DNA of 5,906 nt, taken from positions 1 to 5,906 of the forward strand of contig JAPLCL010000138.1 of NCBI GenBank assembly GCA_026392265.1, in the 5' to 3' direction. Origin of the DNA: Actinomycetota bacterium (GTDB lineage: Bacteria > Actinomycetota > Thermoleophilia > UBA2241). The position numbers were made by a program, and so were the translations under genes. The notes beneath the pieces are model-generated. The model ran no database searches. It saw only the letters and a list, made by a program, of their open reading frames with translations, and was not told the DNA's origin. This document shows positions 1 through 5,614 of this stretch, one piece after another; within the stretch, counting starts at the first letter, position 1, and each line of letters opens with the position of its first letter.

Positions 1-285
1 ATGCCCGACGAGCCGATCTCCGAGCCGCTCGTCGCCGAACCCGCCGACAGCGGCCTCATCGGCGACGAGGGGCTGCTCGCGATCCTGGAGGCGGCGATCG
101 CCGACGAGCACGCCGCCCAGCAGAAGTACCGTGAGGGCCTCGCGCGTTGCGCCGACCCCGAGGCCTGCCGCCTGTTCGAGCAGCTCCTGCGAGACGAGGA
201 GGCGCACGAGCGTTCCCTTTCCCACCGCTACGCCGAGGTCAAGAAGCGTATCGGCCTGAGCGGCGCCGGGCGCGGCCGAGCCTGA
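1..285 (+). CDS. Small ferritin-like (rubrerythrin/EncFtn-type half-bundle) protein
   Basis: A 94-residue protein with two predicted amphipathic helices (about residues 24-48 and 52-84) joined by a short turn at the DPE of residues 52-54. The candidate di-iron ligands are Glu36, Glu66 and His69 (ExxH in RDEEAH), with Tyr43 seven residues after Glu36. This is half of the usual four-helix ferritin bundle, so two chains would have to pair to make a complete metal site. The Glu36-Glu66 spacing of 30 and the ExxH motif match my memory of encapsulated ferritins (EncFtn), which are ferroxidases that work as such dimers. A rubrerythrin-type domain is the alternative. The N-terminal 20 residues are acidic and proline-rich, probably disordered. 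The C-terminus (GLSGAGRGRA) is basic and is not a clear encapsulin-targeting peptide. The ATG is the first base of the window, so its RBS is not visible and the real start could lie upstream. Cys50 and Cys56 have no assigned role. Fold class is fairly sure; iron oxidation is inferred. Confidence 0.72.
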   Translation: MPDEPISEPLVAEPADSGLIGDEGLLAILEAAIADEHAAQQKYREGLARCADPEACRLFEQLLRDEEAHERSLSHRYAEVKKRIGLSGAGRGRA

Positions 286-301
286 CGGCGACGAACCCCG
301 C

Positions 302-331
302 CTGACGGGCGCACGTCTCCCGACGTAGAAT
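302..331 (+). promoter_or_regulatory. Putative sigma70-type promoter of the S55 protein gene
   Basis: CTGACG (302-307, 4 of 6 to TTGACA) and TAGAAT (326-331, 5 of 6 to TATAAT) are separated by 18 bases. Transcription would begin near 338, giving a leader of about 54 bases before the ATG at 392. It lies in the 106-base gap after the ferritin-like gene, so the S55 gene need not depend on read-through. It also argues against a GTG start at 332, which would lie upstream of the transcription start. Confidence 0.5.
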
Positions 332-381
332 GTGCCAGCACGCCGCGCGCCCGGGTGCGTCTCGCGCGCGGCAACCCGATG

Positions 382-386
382 GGAGG
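382..386 (+). promoter_or_regulatory. Ribosome binding site fixing the S55 gene start
   Basis: GGAGG lies five bases before the ATG at 392. The longer reading frame could begin at GTG 332, but that would add 20 residues with no signal-peptide character ahead of a normal export signal. This site supports starting at 392. Confidence 0.75.
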
Positions 387-391
387 ATCAC

Positions 392-2809
392 ATGAAGCCA
401 AGCCCTCGCGCGCCGCGCCGCGCCCTCACCCGCGTCGCCTTGGCGCTCGCCTGCACCCTGGCCGTGTGCCTGGGCGCGGCGGCCGCTGCGGCTGCGCCCC
501 CCGAGCCGACGCTCACGGTGGCGCAGCTGCAGGCGCTTCTGGACGCGGCGCCCGGCGGCACCCTCGAGGGCTACTTCAAGACGGTGCTCAAGGGCTCCGA
601 CATCGTGCAGATCCCGGTCACCGTGCGCAGCACGGTGCCCTACTCCATCCCTGAAGGGTCGCTGATCCTCTTCCAGGCCAAGGGCCCGGCCATCGAGGAG
701 ATCGGCGGCATCGCCCACGGCATGAGCGGCAGCCCGCTCTACGTGGTCGGTCAGGGGGGCGACAAGCTCGTCGGCGCGGTGTCGTACGGCGACATCTTCA
801 CGCGCGGCTACCTCGGCCTCGCCACGCCGGTCGAGTACATGGCCGCCATGGAAGACACGTTTCTCCCGAACCCCATGCCACTAGCGCTTCCGCAGCCGCT
901 CAAGGTCGGGGGCGCTACGCTCTCGCACGTCGTGGTCGCGCGCTCGGCGCGCGAGGCACGTACCGTCACCCTGACGGCCGGAACGGTCGTCATGGCGCCG
1001 CTCGCCACTGTGGCTATCTCGGGTCTGCCGCCGCAGAGCGCGGCCTACAAGCATCTCGCCGCGCTCTTCGAGAAGCACGGCTGCGACGTGGCGCCCTACG
1101 GCGCTCAGCTCACCGGCTCGGAGCCGGCCTTCACCAGCCCACTTATCGGCGGCGCCGGCGTGAGCGTGCTGCTGTCCCGCGGAGACGTGCTGTTCAGCGG
1201 CTCGGGCACGATCACGTGGAACGACGGCGACCGGGTGGTCATGTTCGGTCATCCCTTCTTCGGCGACGGCGACGTGGAGTTCTACCTGGCCAACGCGACC
1301 GTGAACGGCGTGTGGTCGAGCAACATGGACCCCTACAAGGTCATGACCCCGGGCAGCGTGCGCGGCAGCGTGCTGCAGGACCGCGGCTCGGGCTTGGCGG
1401 GCAGGCTCGGCGACATGCCGGTGGAGTCGCCGGTGACGGCCAGCGTGAAGCTCCAGCCGCAAGGCGTGGTGGGCCGCGAAGCATCGTTCATGCCGCGGAG
1501 CCTTTTCGACGCCGACTGGGCCTTGCTGGCCGCCGACATCCTCGCCGCGGCCGGCTACAACGCCAGCGACAACGCGGCCACGCCGGGCAGCGCGGTGACC
1601 ACGACGACGATCGTGGTGTCCGACGGCGTGGGTGCGCCTTCCACAGTGGTGCGCACCAACATGTGGGACGACTCGTATAACGTGCTCGGCGCTCTCAACG
1701 CCGATGCGGCGACCATGCTCAGCATGCTGGTCGACGATCCAGACGGCACCGCCCCGGCCACCATCCTGTCGGTCGACATGACGGCCGACGCCGGCCCGGC
1801 GCGCACCTCCGCGCGCATCGCCGGCGCGCGCTTCCCCAGCGGCCTGAAGGCCGGCGCGACCAACAAGGTCGAGGTCACGCTGTTCGCCTACGGCCAGGAG
1901 ACCCCGATCACCGCCGTCGGCGAGCTCCGGCTGCCGGCGGGCGCCTCTCCAAGTGGGGCGCTCAGCGTCTATCCCGCGGCCGTGGGGCCCAGCCCAGACG
2001 ACGGTCCGGAGAGCCCTGTGGGTGGCAACCGGGCGCGCACCGCCGTGGACGACCGCCAGACCGTGGCGCAGCGCGTCGCCGCCGTCCGCGCGCTGCCCAC
2101 CAACGACCAGCTCGTGGTCGTGTTCTCGCCCGACCTCGGCGCGGCCGACGCGGGCGTGGAACCGGTGGAGACCACGCTCACGGTGAGCGGAAGCTACGTG
2201 ACCGGCTCCATCCAGCGGCGCACCAGTCAGCTGCGGCTCCGCGCAACGCCCGCCAGCGTGCCCTACAAGGGGGCGTTCGCCGTGAGCGGAACGCTCACCG
2301 AGACCGCCGGAGAGACGACCGTGGACCTCTACAAGCTGTCGTCGGCGACCGGCGAGAAGGTCAAGATCGCGACCGTCGTGGCCACGCCCAACGGGCGCGG
2401 CGGGGCCGTGTTCAGCCAGCGCCTCAGCGGCTGGACGGGCAACGCTATGATCGTGGCCGAATGGGGCGGCGATGCAACCGCCTTGGGCACGAGCGCGAGA
2501 GCCGCCGTGGTCGTGCGGCAGGCGGTCACGCTGCGCGCCGGCAGGAGCTCCGTGCCTGTGGGATCCGCCGTCAAGCTCACGGCCGATGTCCTGCCGGGCA
2601 AGCCGGGCCAGCCCGTGCTGTTCGAGCGCAAAGCCAGCGGCGGCGCCTGGGTGCTGCTCAAGACCGTCAAACTCGATGCCGATCGTTCCGCCGACCTCAT
2701 CTGGAAGCCGCCGCTGGGTACCTCGAGCCTGCGCGCCCGCGTCGCCGCCACGGTGACCAACGGCGGCGCCCGGTCGGCGCCCTTCACGATCACGGCGACG
2801 GGGCGCTGA
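392..2809 (+). CDS. Secreted SpoIVB/S55-type peptidase-like protein with swapped S55 blocks and two C-terminal Ig-like domains
   Basis: An 805-residue exported protein. Residues 1-35 are a signal peptide: a basic n-region with several Arg, a hydrophobic core at 15-28, and an Ala-rich cleavage zone. Residues about 85-150 carry the nucleophile block of peptidase family S55: GGIAHGMSGSP with candidate nucleophile Ser112, then LVGAVSYG and ATPVEYM. The histidine block follows at about 275-340: FGHPFFGDG with candidate His287, a Pro/Gly-rich strand, and LQDRGSGLAGRLG at 328-340. In Bacillus SpoIVB the GH block precedes the GMSGSP block, so the order here is reversed. Residues about 380-600 are a beta-rich family-specific region. 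Residues about 613-708 and 710-805 resemble two bacterial Ig-like domains. There is no C-terminal TM segment, LPXTG motif or convincing lipobox, so the protein is probably released or held by its Ig repeats. Start chosen by the RBS at 382-386 and the signal peptide. Membership of the S55 family is well supported; proteolytic activity and substrate are inferred and unknown. No sporulation gene is adjacent. Confidence 0.85.
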   Translation: MKPSPRAPRRALTRVALALACTLAVCLGAAAAAAAPPEPTLTVAQLQALLDAAPGGTLEGYFKTVLKGSDIVQIPVTVRSTVPYSIPEGSLILFQAKGPAIEEIGGIAHGMSGSPLYVVGQGGDKLVGAVSYGDIFTRGYLGLATPVEYMAAMEDTFLPNPMPLALPQPLKVGGATLSHVVVARSAREARTVTLTAGTVVMAPLATVAISGLPPQSAAYKHLAALFEKHGCDVAPYGAQLTGSEPAFTSPLIGGAGVSVLLSRGDVLFSGSGTITWNDGDRVVMFGHPFFGDGDVEFYLANATVNGVWSSNMDPYKVMTPGSVRGSVLQDRGSGLAGRLGDMPVESPVTASVKLQPQGVVGREASFMPRSLFDADWALLAADILAAAGYNASDNAATPGSAVTTTTIVVSDGVGAPSTVVRTNMWDDSYNVLGALNADAATMLSMLVDDPDGTAPATILSVDMTADAGPARTSARIAGARFPSGLKAGATNKVEVTLFAYGQETPITAVGELRLPAGASPSGALSVYPAAVGPSPDDGPESPVGGNRARTAVDDRQTVAQRVAAVRALPTNDQLVVVFSPDLGAADAGVEPVETTLTVSGSYVTGSIQRRTSQLRLRATPASVPYKGAFAVSGTLTETAGETTVDLYKLSSATGEKVKIATVVATPNGRGGAVFSQRLSGWTGNAMIVAEWGGDATALGTSARAAVVVRQAVTLRAGRSSVPVGSAVKLTADVLPGKPGQPVLFERKASGGAWVLLKTVKLDADRSADLIWKPPLGTSSLRARVAATVTNGGARSAPFTITATGR

Positions 2810-2826
2810 GCGGCGCGCGAAAGAGC

Positions 2827-2855
2827 TTGACCGCGAGACCCTACGGCCGTATTAT
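2827..2855 (+). promoter_or_regulatory. Strong sigma70-like promoter with no gene downstream
   Basis: TTGACC (2827-2832, 5 of 6) and TATTAT (2850-2855, 5 of 6) are spaced by exactly 17 bases. This is the best paired match to consensus that I found in the window. It sits just after the S55 stop codon, at the edge of an AT-rich island (about 2849-2884) unusual for this sequence. Transcription would start near 2862. The next + strand element is a hairpin terminator at 2944-2985, and the next gene is convergent. Confidence 0.55.
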
Positions 2856-2861
2856 TTTAGT

Positions 2862-2985
2862 GCGCATTCATAGTCTAATGATGTGAAGGCGCATCCCGTC
2901 AGGGGATACAGCGGTGCCCTTTCCATCAGGCACCCGGGCCCCACGAAGGCGGCGCTTCCCCTCCAGGCGCCGCCTTCGGCCTTTC
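2862..2985 (+). ncRNA. Candidate small non-coding RNA between convergent genes
   Basis: A predicted transcript of about 125 bases from the promoter at 2827-2855 to the hairpin ending near 2985. Three consecutive hairpins can be drawn: ATCCC/GGGAT at 2893-2907 with a 5-base loop, GGTGCC/GGCACC at 2913-2934 with a 10-base loop, and the 12-bp terminator stem at 2944-2978. The only + frame here (GTG at 2883) runs through the terminator and beyond into the HAD gene's antisense, and has no good RBS. I looked for tRNA, SRP RNA, tmRNA, 6C and c-di-GMP riboswitch signatures and saw none. The 3' end could also be the S55 mRNA tail. Existence as an RNA is inference from promoter plus terminator. Confidence 0.33.
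2944..2985 (+). terminator. GC-rich hairpin terminator after the S55 gene / candidate sRNA
   Basis: A perfect 12-bp stem (2944-2955 with 2967-2978) and an 11-base loop, followed by a short imperfect T-rich stretch (CCTTTCT, 2980-2986). The stem is strong but the T-tract is weak. It would end both the S55 mRNA, 135 bases after its stop, and the candidate small RNA. On the - strand no T-run follows the stem, so it is probably not a good terminator in that direction. Confidence 0.55.
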
Positions 2986-3020
2986 TCGAACGCTCAGTGC
3001 CGCCCGCGACCAGCCATGGA

Positions 3021-3040
3021 GCCCGCGCGTCTACGCGGGC
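3021..3040 (-). terminator. Hairpin directly after the HAD gene stop
   Basis: A perfect 7-bp stem, GCCCGCG (3021-3027) with CGCGGGC (3034-3040), and a 6-base loop. It starts three bases past the HAD stop codon on the - strand. No T-run follows, so it would be a U-less, actinobacterial-style terminator or only an mRNA 3' end stabiliser. Confidence 0.4.
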
Positions 3041-3043
3041 CGT

Positions 3044-3862
3044 TCAGTCGCGCGGCGCCGCGGCGAGTCTCGCCAGGAGCTGAGGCAGTTCGGCGCGAGG
3101 CACCACGAGGTCGGCGGCGGCCCGCACGTCCGGCGCCGCCTCCGCCATCGCCACGCCCAGCCCGGCCCAACGCAGCATGTCGAGGTCGTTCTGGGCGTCG
3201 CCGCAGGCGACCGTGCACTCGCGCCGCAGGCCGTCACGGTCGCAGAGCCACTGCAGGGCGCCGCTCTTGCTCACGCCCTGGGCGGCGAGCTCGATGTACG
3301 ACGCCTGCGAGCGCGCCACGAAGAGGCGCTCGCCCCACTCCTCCTGCAGCCGCGGCAGCAGCACGTCCACGTCCTCCGGCTCGCTGAGGACCACGAACTT
3401 GGTCGGCGGGCGCGCCGCGACCTCGGCGGCGAGATCAGCGACGAGCTCGATGCCCACCTCGGCGTACTCCGCGTACTGCCGCGCCCAGTCGTCGAGCTGC
3501 TCCACATAGAGCTGGTCGTCGATGTAGGCGTTGAGATGGCGGCCGAGCTCTCGCAGCCGATGCACCACCGCGGCCGCCACCTCGCCTTCCATCGGCCGGT
3601 GCAGCAGGCGTTGGCCCGTGGTCAGGTCGACGACCATGGCGCCCTGGTAACAGACGATCGGCCCGTGCCGCAGACCGAGCTGGGCCGCCACGCGGCGGGC
3701 ACTGCGGAACATACGCCCGGTACAGATCAAAAAGGGCACCCTGGCGGCGGCGAGCGCCGCGAGCGCACCCGGCAGCTCGGGCGAGAACTCGAGCTCGGGG
3801 CTCAGCAGCGTGCCGTCGAGATCGGAGGCCACCAGGTCGGGACGATAGAGCTCCGCCGTCAC
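3044..3862 (-). CDS. Cof-type HAD-superfamily (IIB) phosphatase
   Basis: A 272-residue cytosolic phosphohydrolase of the usual Cof/YidA size. All four HAD motifs are present: motif I DLDGT with nucleophile Asp14 and acid/base Asp16, motif II Thr48 in CTGR, motif III Lys199 in GVSKSGAL, and motif IV GDAQND with Asp222 and Asp226 for magnesium. The region between motifs II and III (about residues 85-190) is the C2b cap that selects substrate. The family dephosphorylates sugar phosphates, flavin or pyridoxal phosphates and similar metabolites; the substrate here cannot be told. The start is a GTG at 3862, 13 residues before motif I as is usual; its RBS is weak (a G-run about nine bases upstream). 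It is convergent with the S55 gene and separated by about 200 bases from the upstream Asp23 operon on the same strand. No clear promoter was found; the palindrome at 3953-3968 could act on it. Confidence 0.92.
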   Translation of the reverse strand: MTAELYRPDLVASDLDGTLLSPELEFSPELPGALAALAAARVPFLICTGRMFRSARRVAAQLGLRHGPIVCYQGAMVVDLTTGQRLLHRPMEGEVAAAVVHRLRELGRHLNAYIDDQLYVEQLDDWARQYAEYAEVGIELVADLAAEVAARPPTKFVVLSEPEDVDVLLPRLQEEWGERLFVARSQASYIELAAQGVSKSGALQWLCDRDGLRRECTVACGDAQNDLDMLRWAGLGVAMAEAAPDVRAAADLVVPRAELPQLLARLAAAPRD

Positions 3863-3920
3863 GGTCTCACGCCCCCGGCCTCGTGCTCCTCGCGATCGTC
3901 AACGGCCACGGTGACAACGG

Positions 3921-3961
3921 TTGCAGGCCCTTGCATTCGGGGTACAGATGAGGTGTATGCT
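3921..3961 (+). promoter_or_regulatory. Weak candidate + strand promoter over the palindrome
   Basis: Two readings are possible: TTGCAG (3921-3926) with TACAGA (3943-3948) at 16 bases, or TTGCAT (3931-3936) with TATGCT (3956-3961) at 19 bases. Neither is close to consensus. The case rests mainly on the + strand terminator 50 bases further on, which needs a + strand transcript. The element GGGTACAG also occurs at the -10 region of the Asp23 promoter on the other strand. Confidence 0.22.
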
Positions 3962-3968
3962 CATACAC
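3953..3968. promoter_or_regulatory. Perfect 16-bp palindrome, probable operator
   Basis: GTGTATGCTCATACAC is two 7-base arms around a central CT. It is AT-richer than its surroundings, of typical size for a dimeric helix-turn-helix repressor site, and lies in the upstream region of the HAD gene. It overlaps the possible -10 (TATGCT) of a + strand transcript. I cannot name the regulator; no regulator gene is in the window. A short RNA hairpin is the alternative. Confidence 0.45.
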
Positions 3969-4042
3969 AGGAGAAGCACAGACCCCAGCGCCCACGGGGC
4001 GGCCTCTCACGAAGACCTGGCGAATCCCAGGTCTTCTTTTTT
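3963..4042 (+). ncRNA. Candidate small RNA ending at a strong terminator
   Basis: The 204-base stretch 3863-4066 has no supported gene, yet contains a first-class + strand terminator at 4011-4042. All neighbouring genes for about 1 kb on either side read the other way, so it would terminate either a short + strand RNA starting near 3963 or antisense transcription. Possible internal pairing: GAGA (3971-3974) with TCTC (4005-4008) enclosing CCCC (3983-3986) with GGGG (3996-3999). No known RNA family was recognised. The 5' end is a guess. Confidence 0.25.
4011..4042 (+). terminator. Textbook rho-independent terminator on the + strand
   Basis: A perfect 10-bp stem (4011-4020 with 4027-4036), a 6-base loop, and six T (4037-4042) followed by CTTC. 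The polarity is clear because the T-run follows the stem only on +; on - there is an A-run before it and none after. It lies 25 bases past the 3' end of the - strand DUF6286-like gene, where the stem alone might still help end that mRNA. Confidence 0.85.
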
Positions 4043-4066
4043 CTTCGGTCCCCGCCCCAAGCTCGT

Positions 4067-4606
4067 TCACGTAAGACGCGTGGCGACCACGTTGAGTCCA
4101 TCCAGGCGCAGACCGCCCATGCGCACCAGATCGGCCTGCAGCAGCCCGACGGCGCGCGCCTGCACGCCGAGCACGTCGCGGGCGGGCAGTTCGGCCTCGA
4201 CGCGCACCCACCAGCCGTCGCCACGATTGGTGAGCTCAAGAGCACGCGTCTTCACGCCGGGGAGGTCCTTTTCGAGTCGCCGGCGCAACGTCTTCTCAAT
4301 GGCGGGGAGGTCGAGGCGCGCGCGCCCCGCCTCATCGCCGAGCTCCACCTGGCCACCGGCACGGCGCGCCGGTCGCAGCTGGCGCACGCCGAGGACGATC
4401 AGCGCCACCGCCACGACGGCCACCGCGGCCGCAGCGACCGCCGTCGCCCAGGTGGAATCCGTGGTGAGCTGCGACCACCAGTCGGCGAACGGCCACTCGA
4501 GGCTGCGCTCGTTGGCCAGCACGGCCTCGCGCACCAGGTCGGCGGCCGCGAACAGCAGCCCCACGAAGCCCACGATGACCGCGACGACACGTCCGGTGGC
4601 GGTCAC
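4067..4606 (-). CDS. DUF6286-like two-TM membrane protein, last gene of the Asp23 operon
   Basis: A 179-residue protein with two membrane helices (about residues 7-24 and 53-74) joined by an external loop rich in Trp (WPFADWW, 38-44). A basic stop-transfer stretch follows (RQLRPARR, 75-82). The cytosolic tail (about 87-179) has a helix-strand pattern, LPAIEKTLRRRLEKDLPGV then a strand WWVRVEAELP, which resembles the tails of AmaP/DUF6286 proteins found beside Asp23 genes in actinobacteria. Its presumed role is a membrane partner of the Asp23 protein in envelope-stress response. The GTG start overlaps the previous gene's stop by four bases (GTGA), so translation is probably coupled; AGAGG lies eight bases upstream (4615-4619). 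Membrane topology and operon membership are well supported; the family name is from memory of gene order and pattern, and AmaP itself is an alternative. Confidence 0.75.
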   Translation of the reverse strand: MTATGRVVAVIVGFVGLLFAAADLVREAVLANERSLEWPFADWWSQLTTDSTWATAVAAAAVAVVAVALIVLGVRQLRPARRAGGQVELGDEAGRARLDLPAIEKTLRRRLEKDLPGVKTRALELTNRGDGWWVRVEAELPARDVLGVQARAVGLLQADLVRMGGLRLDGLNVVATRLT

Positions 4607-5133
4607 GGAAGGTGCCTCTTGAGCTGCGGCACCGTGAGGACACGCGGCCGCACCACGAGGCTCGCCGGCGCGACGCCGACGACCCTCGCCAGCCGCTCCC
4701 GCACCGCGGGCTCGACCTCGGCGGCAAGGCGCGCGGGGTCGGCCAGCGGCCGGCCGTAGACGCGCACCCGGCCGCTGGGAGCGCCCTCACGGATGCGGAG
4801 CGCGGCCTCCGCGCGGATGACATCGGGGTGCCGGCACGCGGTCTCCTCGGCGAGGCGCGCGAGGGCAGCGGCCGGCACGAGGACGCCGCCGGCGTCGCCG
4901 CGCAGCCAGAGCATCTCCTCGCCGTGCCGCAGCACGAGCCACAGGAGCACGGCCAGCACAATCACGACCCCCGCCAGCAGCCACGCCCGCGCCGCATGGT
5001 CGGCGGTGATGCCGAGGTACGAGAACGGCGAGAAGTCGCAACTGAACGCGGCCGCCGTGAGCCGCATGGCGAACAGCAGCGCCACGACGCCGGCGGCGAC
5101 GAGCAGCACGAACGTCGCCACCCGCGTGACCAC
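4603..5133 (-). CDS. AmaP-like membrane anchor protein of the Asp23 operon
   Basis: A 176-residue protein with two TM helices (about residues 5-23 and 50-68), a short outer loop (SCDFSPFSYLG, 31-41), and a cytosolic Asp23-like tail (about 82-165). The tail has a GGVLVPAAALARLAEE segment, the same layout as the GVTISDNVVAKVA segment of Asp23, and ends in VGVAPASLVVRPRVL. This fits AmaP, the anchor that brings Asp23 to the membrane in Staphylococcus. The start is uncertain. The frame stays open upstream to 5229, inside the Asp23 gene, but the first hydrophobic segment begins right after GTG 5133, which leaves a 31-base gap to the Asp23 stop. GTG 5121 is a later option, and no start here has a strong RBS. 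It overlaps the next gene by four bases. Role is inferred from architecture and position. Confidence 0.75.
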   Translation of the reverse strand: MVTRVATFVLLVAAGVVALLFAMRLTAAAFSCDFSPFSYLGITADHAARAWLLAGVVIVLAVLLWLVLRHGEEMLWLRGDAGGVLVPAAALARLAEETACRHPDVIRAEAALRIREGAPSGRVRVYGRPLADPARLAAEVEPAVRERLARVVGVAPASLVVRPRVLTVPQLKRHLP

Positions 5134-5164
5134 CGCCGGCGCGACCCCGGCCGGAGGCCGCCTG

Positions 5165-5548
5165 TCAGTCGTCGGAGGCAGCCTGCTCCTCCGGGAAGAC
5201 GACATCGGTGACGAGGACGTTGACGGCACGCACCTTGAGCCCGGTGGTGCCCTCGACCTGCTCAGTGACCGCCTTGCGGCAGGCCTCGGCGATGCTGGGC
5301 ACGCTGGAGCCGAACACGATGCTCATGGTGATGTCGATGTCGACGCTGCCGTCGCGAAGGTCGACGCTGATACCGGGCGTGCCCTTGTCGCCACGCAGCC
5401 CGGCCAGGGCGCGGGAGCTGCCGCCGCCCAGGGCGTGGATGCCCTCGATGCCGGTGATCGCCTTGAAGGCCACCTTGGCCACCACGTTGTCGGAGATGGT
5501 CACACCGCTCGTGGCCACGGGCGCCTCGGGCTTGGGGGTGTCGGTCAT
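5165..5548 (-). CDS. Asp23/Gls24 family envelope stress response protein
   Basis: A 127-residue soluble protein of typical family length. After a Pro-rich 14-residue lead it shows the family pattern in order: GVTISDNVVAKVA (15-27), IEGIHALGGG (34-43), strands GISVDL and SVDIDITMSIVFG (59-80), helix SIAEACRKAVTEQVE (85-99), and TTGLKVRAVNVLVTDVVFP (101-119). Asp23 is an abundant membrane-associated protein in Staphylococcus linked to alkaline and cell-wall stress. It has no membrane segment and is held by AmaP, which fits the two membrane proteins encoded just downstream. The ATG has a good RBS, GGAGG (5555-5559), six bases upstream. It is the first gene of a three-gene operon with its own promoter at 5615-5645. 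Family assignment is firm; biochemical function is not known. Confidence 0.93.
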   Translation of the reverse strand: MTDTPKPEAPVATSGVTISDNVVAKVAFKAITGIEGIHALGGGSSRALAGLRGDKGTPGISVDLRDGSVDIDITMSIVFGSSVPSIAEACRKAVTEQVEGTTGLKVRAVNVLVTDVVFPEEQAASDD

Positions 5549-5576
5549 CGTCTTCCTCCCCTTGTCGGTCGTGGAC

Positions 5577-5596
5577 GGCCGCCGCAGGCGGCGGCC
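5577..5596 (-). repeat. Perfect GC-rich palindrome in the Asp23 leader
   Basis: GGCCGCCGC (5577-5585) and GCGGCGGCC (5588-5596) flank two bases, giving a 20-base inverted repeat made almost only of G and C. It lies between the predicted transcription start (about 5607) and the RBS (5555-5559). In RNA it would form a very stable hairpin 17 bases before the RBS. It may stabilise or attenuate the operon mRNA, or be a leftover terminator for nrdJ; no T-run follows on either strand. Confidence 0.6.
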
Positions 5597-5614
5597 GGGG
5601 ACTTCTGCATGCCT

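Noticed and set aside
332..391. Longer N-terminus of the S55 protein from GTG 332
   Set aside because: The start would lie next to the -10 box and before the likely transcription start, has no RBS, and would bury a normal signal peptide behind 20 extra residues.
440..475. Lipobox in the S55 signal peptide (LAVC at residues 23-26)
   Set aside because: Val at the position before Cys does not fit the usual Gly/Ala/Ser, and an Ala-rich type I cleavage zone follows.
881..1462. 193-codon - strand open frame opposite the S55 gene
   Set aside because: His/Arg/Ala-rich composition typical of antisense frames in GC-rich DNA; no domain, and the + strand product is clearly real.
2883..3083. 66-codon + strand frame starting at GTG 2883
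   Set aside because: It reads through a strong hairpin terminator into the antisense of the HAD gene, with no good RBS and no recognisable motif.
3863..3920. Promoter for the HAD gene on the - strand
   Set aside because: TTGTCA and TTGACG boxes can be found, but neither has a TA..T hexamer at 16-18 bases.
3536..4759. 407-codon + strand open frame
   Set aside because: It runs antisense across three real elements (HAD gene, terminator, DUF6286-like gene) and is rich in His/Arg/Gln with no domain; a composition artefact.
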